Shown: positions 16,962-19,359 of the stretch, piece after piece
Layout: the number at the start of each line of letters is the position of its first letter
Numbering within the stretch: the stretch's first letter is position 1
NCBI GenBank assembly: GCA_017936205.1
Contig: JAGBGB010000141.1
Span: forward strand, 1-19,359
Length of the DNA: 19,359 nucleotides
Reading direction: 5' to 3'
Source: Oscillospiraceae bacterium
GTDB taxonomy: Bacteria > Bacillota > Clostridia > Oscillospirales > Oscillospiraceae
Program-made: the position numbers and the translations under genes
The notes under the pieces: model-generated
Seen by the model: the letters and a program-made list of their open reading frames with translations, nothing else
Databases searched by the model: none
Told to the model about the DNA's origin: nothing

Positions 16962-18131
16962 TTAGTTTATATAATCTTTCCAAAGAGTTCCCTTCTCAGG
17001 AGGCTTCTTTGAGGACTGATAACCACCTGCAGGAGCTTCGGGACCAACCTCGTCTCCCTGAAGCGTTGCGAGGAAAGCATAAAAATCCATAAGATCATAG
17101 GTTCTGCTATAATTGGTGGTCATGGAGTTGAAGCTGCTCAAATCCCCTCTTGCAGTTCCTTCCACATAAGCTGCGTAGAGTTCATTCCACAGCTTTTCTG
17201 TAAGAGGCTTCGTGCCTGTCTCTGTATCATCTCCACCACCTGAGCTACCCGTGTAGGTCGGCGTTGTGTTTGCTGCCAATAGGCTCTGTGCATCCTCCAT
17301 ACTGATACCGGCAGCGGTTAGGGTGTCTTCGCTGGGCATCCTTCCGGACTGCAGCAAGGTCATTGCAATGGTGTAGGCATTGGAATCGCTCTGCTGTTTC
17401 TTCTGACCATCCAGATAGCTCTGAGCATCAGCTGCACTGATTCCCGCTGCCGCCAGGACATCGGCACTGGGCATCTGACCGGTTTGCATCAAATTCATTG
17501 CCATGGAGTAGGCATCGGACTTGTCCTGCTGTCCCTTCTGCCAATTTATGTAGCTCTGATCCGATGTAGGCGTACCCGGTGCAACACCGAGGATCTGGGA
17601 GACATGATCATCTGCAAAGCCCAACTGAGACCAGCGGGAAAGTGCTTGGGAGATCATTGCCTGATACTCGCTCTGTGCCTGATTGCCTGCCGAGAGCAAC
17701 AGGCTTGCATTCTGTCTGTCCAAATCAGCCAGCTTTTCCGGGAGCTGGCTTTTGTAATAGTCTGCAGCCTGAGAAGCGGCGGCAATTGCCTGGGTAGAAG
17801 GAAGCCCGCCGGTCATGGTTCCATACTGTGCCAATGTGTCCTCCATGGTGCGATCCGCTTCCCGAAGGTAAGCCTTTTCATAGGCAGACTTGTCCTGAAG
17901 TCTGCCGATAGCAGCATCCAGATCAGCTCTATAGGGATTCTCAAACTTCTGAGCACCGGGCAAGAAGGCAGAATACTGGTTCGTAGCCTGATACTGTGTC
18001 AGTCCCTCACCCTTGATTTTCTCATTTCTCTGCTGCTCGTAGATGGCAGCACGAGCATAATCCCCGGACTTCACAGCTTCATTCATGAGCTTCTGGTAAT
18101 CTGTCTTTTTGTCATATCCATAAGTCGGCAT
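16962..18131 (-). CDS. Phage protein with short internal repeats, encoded between portal and giant protein (389 aa)
   Basis: It has no named function that I recognise. The N-terminal half is helical and charged, including QYGTMTGGLPSTQAIAAASQ and an AADYY stretch, a pattern I recall from unnamed structural proteins of Clostridia phages. The middle carries repeats of about 43 residues: AYSMAMNLMQTGQMPSADVL with AAGISAADAQSYL, then AYTIAMTLLQSGRMPSEDTL with AAGISMEDAQSLL. A more diverged unit precedes them (LGVAPGT...DQSYINWQKGQQ). After a Gly/Ser/Asp linker the C-terminal ~90 residues are helical, ending in a Lys/Pro-rich tail. The ATG follows AAAGGAGG and lies 14 bases after the portal stop; the giant gene starts 12 bases after this stop. 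Position and repeats suggest a virion protein of the portal neck or internal core; this is inference. Confidence 0.75.
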   Translation of the reverse strand: MPTYGYDKKTDYQKLMNEAVKSGDYARAAIYEQQRNEKIKGEGLTQYQATNQYSAFLPGAQKFENPYRADLDAAIGRLQDKSAYEKAYLREADRTMEDTLAQYGTMTGGLPSTQAIAAASQAADYYKSQLPEKLADLDRQNASLLLSAGNQAQSEYQAMISQALSRWSQLGFADDHVSQILGVAPGTPTSDQSYINWQKGQQDKSDAYSMAMNLMQTGQMPSADVLAAAGISAADAQSYLDGQKKQQSDSNAYTIAMTLLQSGRMPSEDTLTAAGISMEDAQSLLAANTTPTYTGSSGGGDDTETGTKPLTEKLWNELYAAYVEGTARGDLSSFNSMTTNYSRTYDLMDFYAFLATLQGDEVGPEAPAGGYQSSKKPPEKGTLWKDYIN

Positions 18132-18145
18132 AATTCATTCCTCCT

Positions 18146-19359
18146 TTACATGGGCGCCGGGATCTGCTGAACCGGCTGTGTAGGTAGTACCTGCTGTGGC
18201 GTCTGCATTTGCTGTGCCTGCTGCTGTTGCAGTTGCATCAGCAAAGCCTGCTGCTGTTGTTGCTGTTGCCGCTGAGCTTCCAACAGCTTTTTCGTGTTAC
18301 TGGCTCCAGGATAATGAAGCTCCTCCAAGTTCGTCCAGTAAATGATTAGGGCATTCAGATCCTGAGGGTTGCCGTAGGCCCCTGCCTGCAGGTGGGATGT
18401 ACATTCCTGCCACATAGCTTCTCTATTGGATGCCAATCCGGACGCATCGTCGCAGGTAAAAAGGAACTGAGTATTCCAATACAGCTCACCCGCTGCATCG
18501 ATTTCCAAGAACTCGTAGGGGTTGAATTCGTCATAGTCCACCTCGCCCTCCTTCGTGCGGAAGTGGATAGGTCTCTTTTCATCTGCATAGGCGAGCATAT
18601 TCTTGAACATTCTCTCGAACAGCTCTCCCCATGCCTGTTTCTTCAAGACACGGCGGCTCTCCAGTCTACCCACGGTCTGAGCAGCGGAGAACTCCTTAGC
18701 CTTTCCTGATGTTGCCGTGGGATCTCGCCTTCCCAGGAAGGACTCTGTAACACCCGTAGTCCTCTGAGCCTCGCTGTAAACCTGATTGATATGTGCAAAA
18801 ATGCCACTCAGATCTCCGCTGAAATCTACCTGCTTGATCAACGCCACATCTGTCATTTTTGTCACACGCTGTACCTCACTGTCCTCCGGATCCACAGTAA
18901 GGTGAGAGTCCGGAGGCAGATAGATCTTTGTGCCTGCTTTCATGTTCCGATCCAGAAGCTTCTGCTGAAGACGGTTCATGGTGTTCTGGTGATCCGCCAG
19001 TTTGTCGCAGTCACTTTCCCCCAGGAAGGCCCCGTCCATGGTAACATTCCGCTGTAGAATCAGAGGATATAACCTCGGATTGTAGTATGGAATCTTTACC
19101 ATTCGCTCTATTGCAGGCTCCATTTGTTCTGAAAAAACTGCAAGCCCTGAATTTTCCTGCATATACAATTCCGGATTCTCAATGCCGGGGAAAACCATTT
19201 CACCTACATTAGTTTCCAGCACCTGAATTATATCCTCTCGAAGTCCCAAACGCCGAAGGTCAGATAGCGGAACTTCTCTGTAGTCCTCAGTCGTTTCCTC
19301 CCAAGAACGACTGGAACAGAAAGGACACTCATCCTTTCTTGGCTTCCTCGTTTGAGCAG
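18146..19359 (-). CDS. Portal-like phage protein, 5' end outside window, with Gln-rich C-terminus
   Basis: The frame is open to the window edge, so the protein is longer than the ~404 codons seen. A TTG at 19249 lies in frame but has no good ribosome site and is probably internal. The upstream visible part reads DECPFCSSRSWEETTED, a CxxC knuckle, then PLSDLRRLGLRED. Portal-like features are the region DLSGIFAHINQVYSEAQRTT, GVTESFLGRRDPTATSGKAK, EFSAAQTVGRLESRR and the long helix after it (GELFERMFKNML). The C-terminal ~45 residues are a low-complexity tail of Gln runs ending PTQPVQQIPAPM, coded mainly by CAG/CAA repeats. Portals form the dodecameric DNA channel at one capsid vertex. The call rests on overall pattern and neighbours; motif evidence is moderate. 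It heads the visible three-gene late operon. Confidence 0.65.
   Translation of the reverse strand, partial: AQTRKPRKDECPFCSSRSWEETTEDYREVPLSDLRRLGLREDIIQVLETNVGEMVFPGIENPELYMQENSGLAVFSEQMEPAIERMVKIPYYNPRLYPLILQRNVTMDGAFLGESDCDKLADHQNTMNRLQQKLLDRNMKAGTKIYLPPDSHLTVDPEDSEVQRVTKMTDVALIKQVDFSGDLSGIFAHINQVYSEAQRTTGVTESFLGRRDPTATSGKAKEFSAAQTVGRLESRRVLKKQAWGELFERMFKNMLAYADEKRPIHFRTKEGEVDYDEFNPYEFLEIDAAGELYWNTQFLFTCDDASGLASNREAMWQECTSHLQAGAYGNPQDLNALIIYWTNLEELHYPGASNTKKLLEAQRQQQQQQQALLMQLQQQQAQQMQTPQQVLPTQPVQQIPAPM
18179..18282. repeat. CAG/CTG-rich low-complexity tract encoding a polyglutamine tail
   Basis: The plus strand reads repeated tgctgt/gttgct units that encode runs of up to seven glutamines at the C-terminus of the portal-like protein. 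Tracts like this can change length by replication slippage, changing the tail without breaking the frame when whole codons are gained or lost. Confidence 0.7.

Larger units (their letters stand above)
7434..19359. mobile_element. Prophage (one end; right boundary outside the window)
   Basis: From the cotJC junction rightward every gene is on the minus strand and phage-like: a giant polyvalent/ejection-type protein, a repeat-containing virion protein and a portal-like protein. Codon frames are intact over nearly 12 kb, so this end shows no decay. The portal next to a very large internal-protein gene suggests a podovirus-like particle, but capsid, terminase, tail, lysis and integrase genes are not in view. 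The late operon runs toward the host junction, so the integrase is expected near the other end. Misassembly joining unrelated phage and host contigs is the main alternative. A break exactly at a conserved codon boundary region, with a terminator just inside it, favours true integration. Confidence 0.75.

Noticed and set aside
18179..18282. CAG/CTG tract as a CRISPR-like or structural repeat array
   Set aside because: It is simple trinucleotide repetition inside a coding frame, giving polyglutamine; there are no unique spacers.

Overview
The window looks like chromosome from an uncultured or little-studied gut Clostridia, most likely an Oscillospiraceae/Ruminococcaceae-type sporeformer. The grounds are cotJ spore-coat genes, strong AGGAGG ribosome binding sites, Gram-positive surface-protein architecture, and interspersed hairpin repeats like those I associate with this group. 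A late-gene segment of a prophage occupies the right 60%. The host-to-phage boundary falls inside a spore-coat gene, cotJC, near base 7433.

Left part, host DNA (1 to about 7433). Bases 1-172 are non-coding and packed with inverted repeats, ending in a stem-loop that probably terminates the gene to its right. On the minus strand, a two-gene operon encodes a small cysteine-rich 81-residue protein followed 22 bases later by a secreted 2019-residue protein. That protein has a von Willebrand factor A (VWA) domain carrying a cysteine-rich insertion and a duplicated C-terminal module. A 311-base divergent intergenic region separates this operon from a plus-strand cotJ operon. In that operon cotJA and cotJB are fused into one 166-codon gene starting at TTG. 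cotJC follows 2 bases downstream but is homologous to manganese-catalase CotJC only through codon 31 (ending QYGG), then becomes unrelated sequence.

Right part, prophage (about 7434 to 19359 and beyond). A strong Rho-independent terminator lies just inside the element. Three minus-strand late genes read toward the junction: a portal-like protein with a glutamine-rich tail (5' end beyond the window), a 389-residue protein with short internal repeats, and a 3151-residue multidomain protein. The giant protein resembles phage 'polyvalent' or ejected internal-virion proteins. It has an Ala/Gly-rich amphipathic region, a zincin metallopeptidase motif (HEDFH), an LPD3-like region, an ADP-ribosyltransferase-like domain (AYHGT...FFT...EQIKSA), long coiled coils and a long C-terminal region. 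These three genes have 12-14 base gaps and strong Shine-Dalgarno sequences, so they are probably one late transcript.

The most interesting reading is that the phage is a sporulation-gene intervening element, analogous to skin in sigK or SP-beta in spsM of Bacillus subtilis. Precise excision would restore cotJC downstream of cotJAB. The window holds only one end, so the integrase, the 3' half of cotJC and any regulated excision cannot be seen here.
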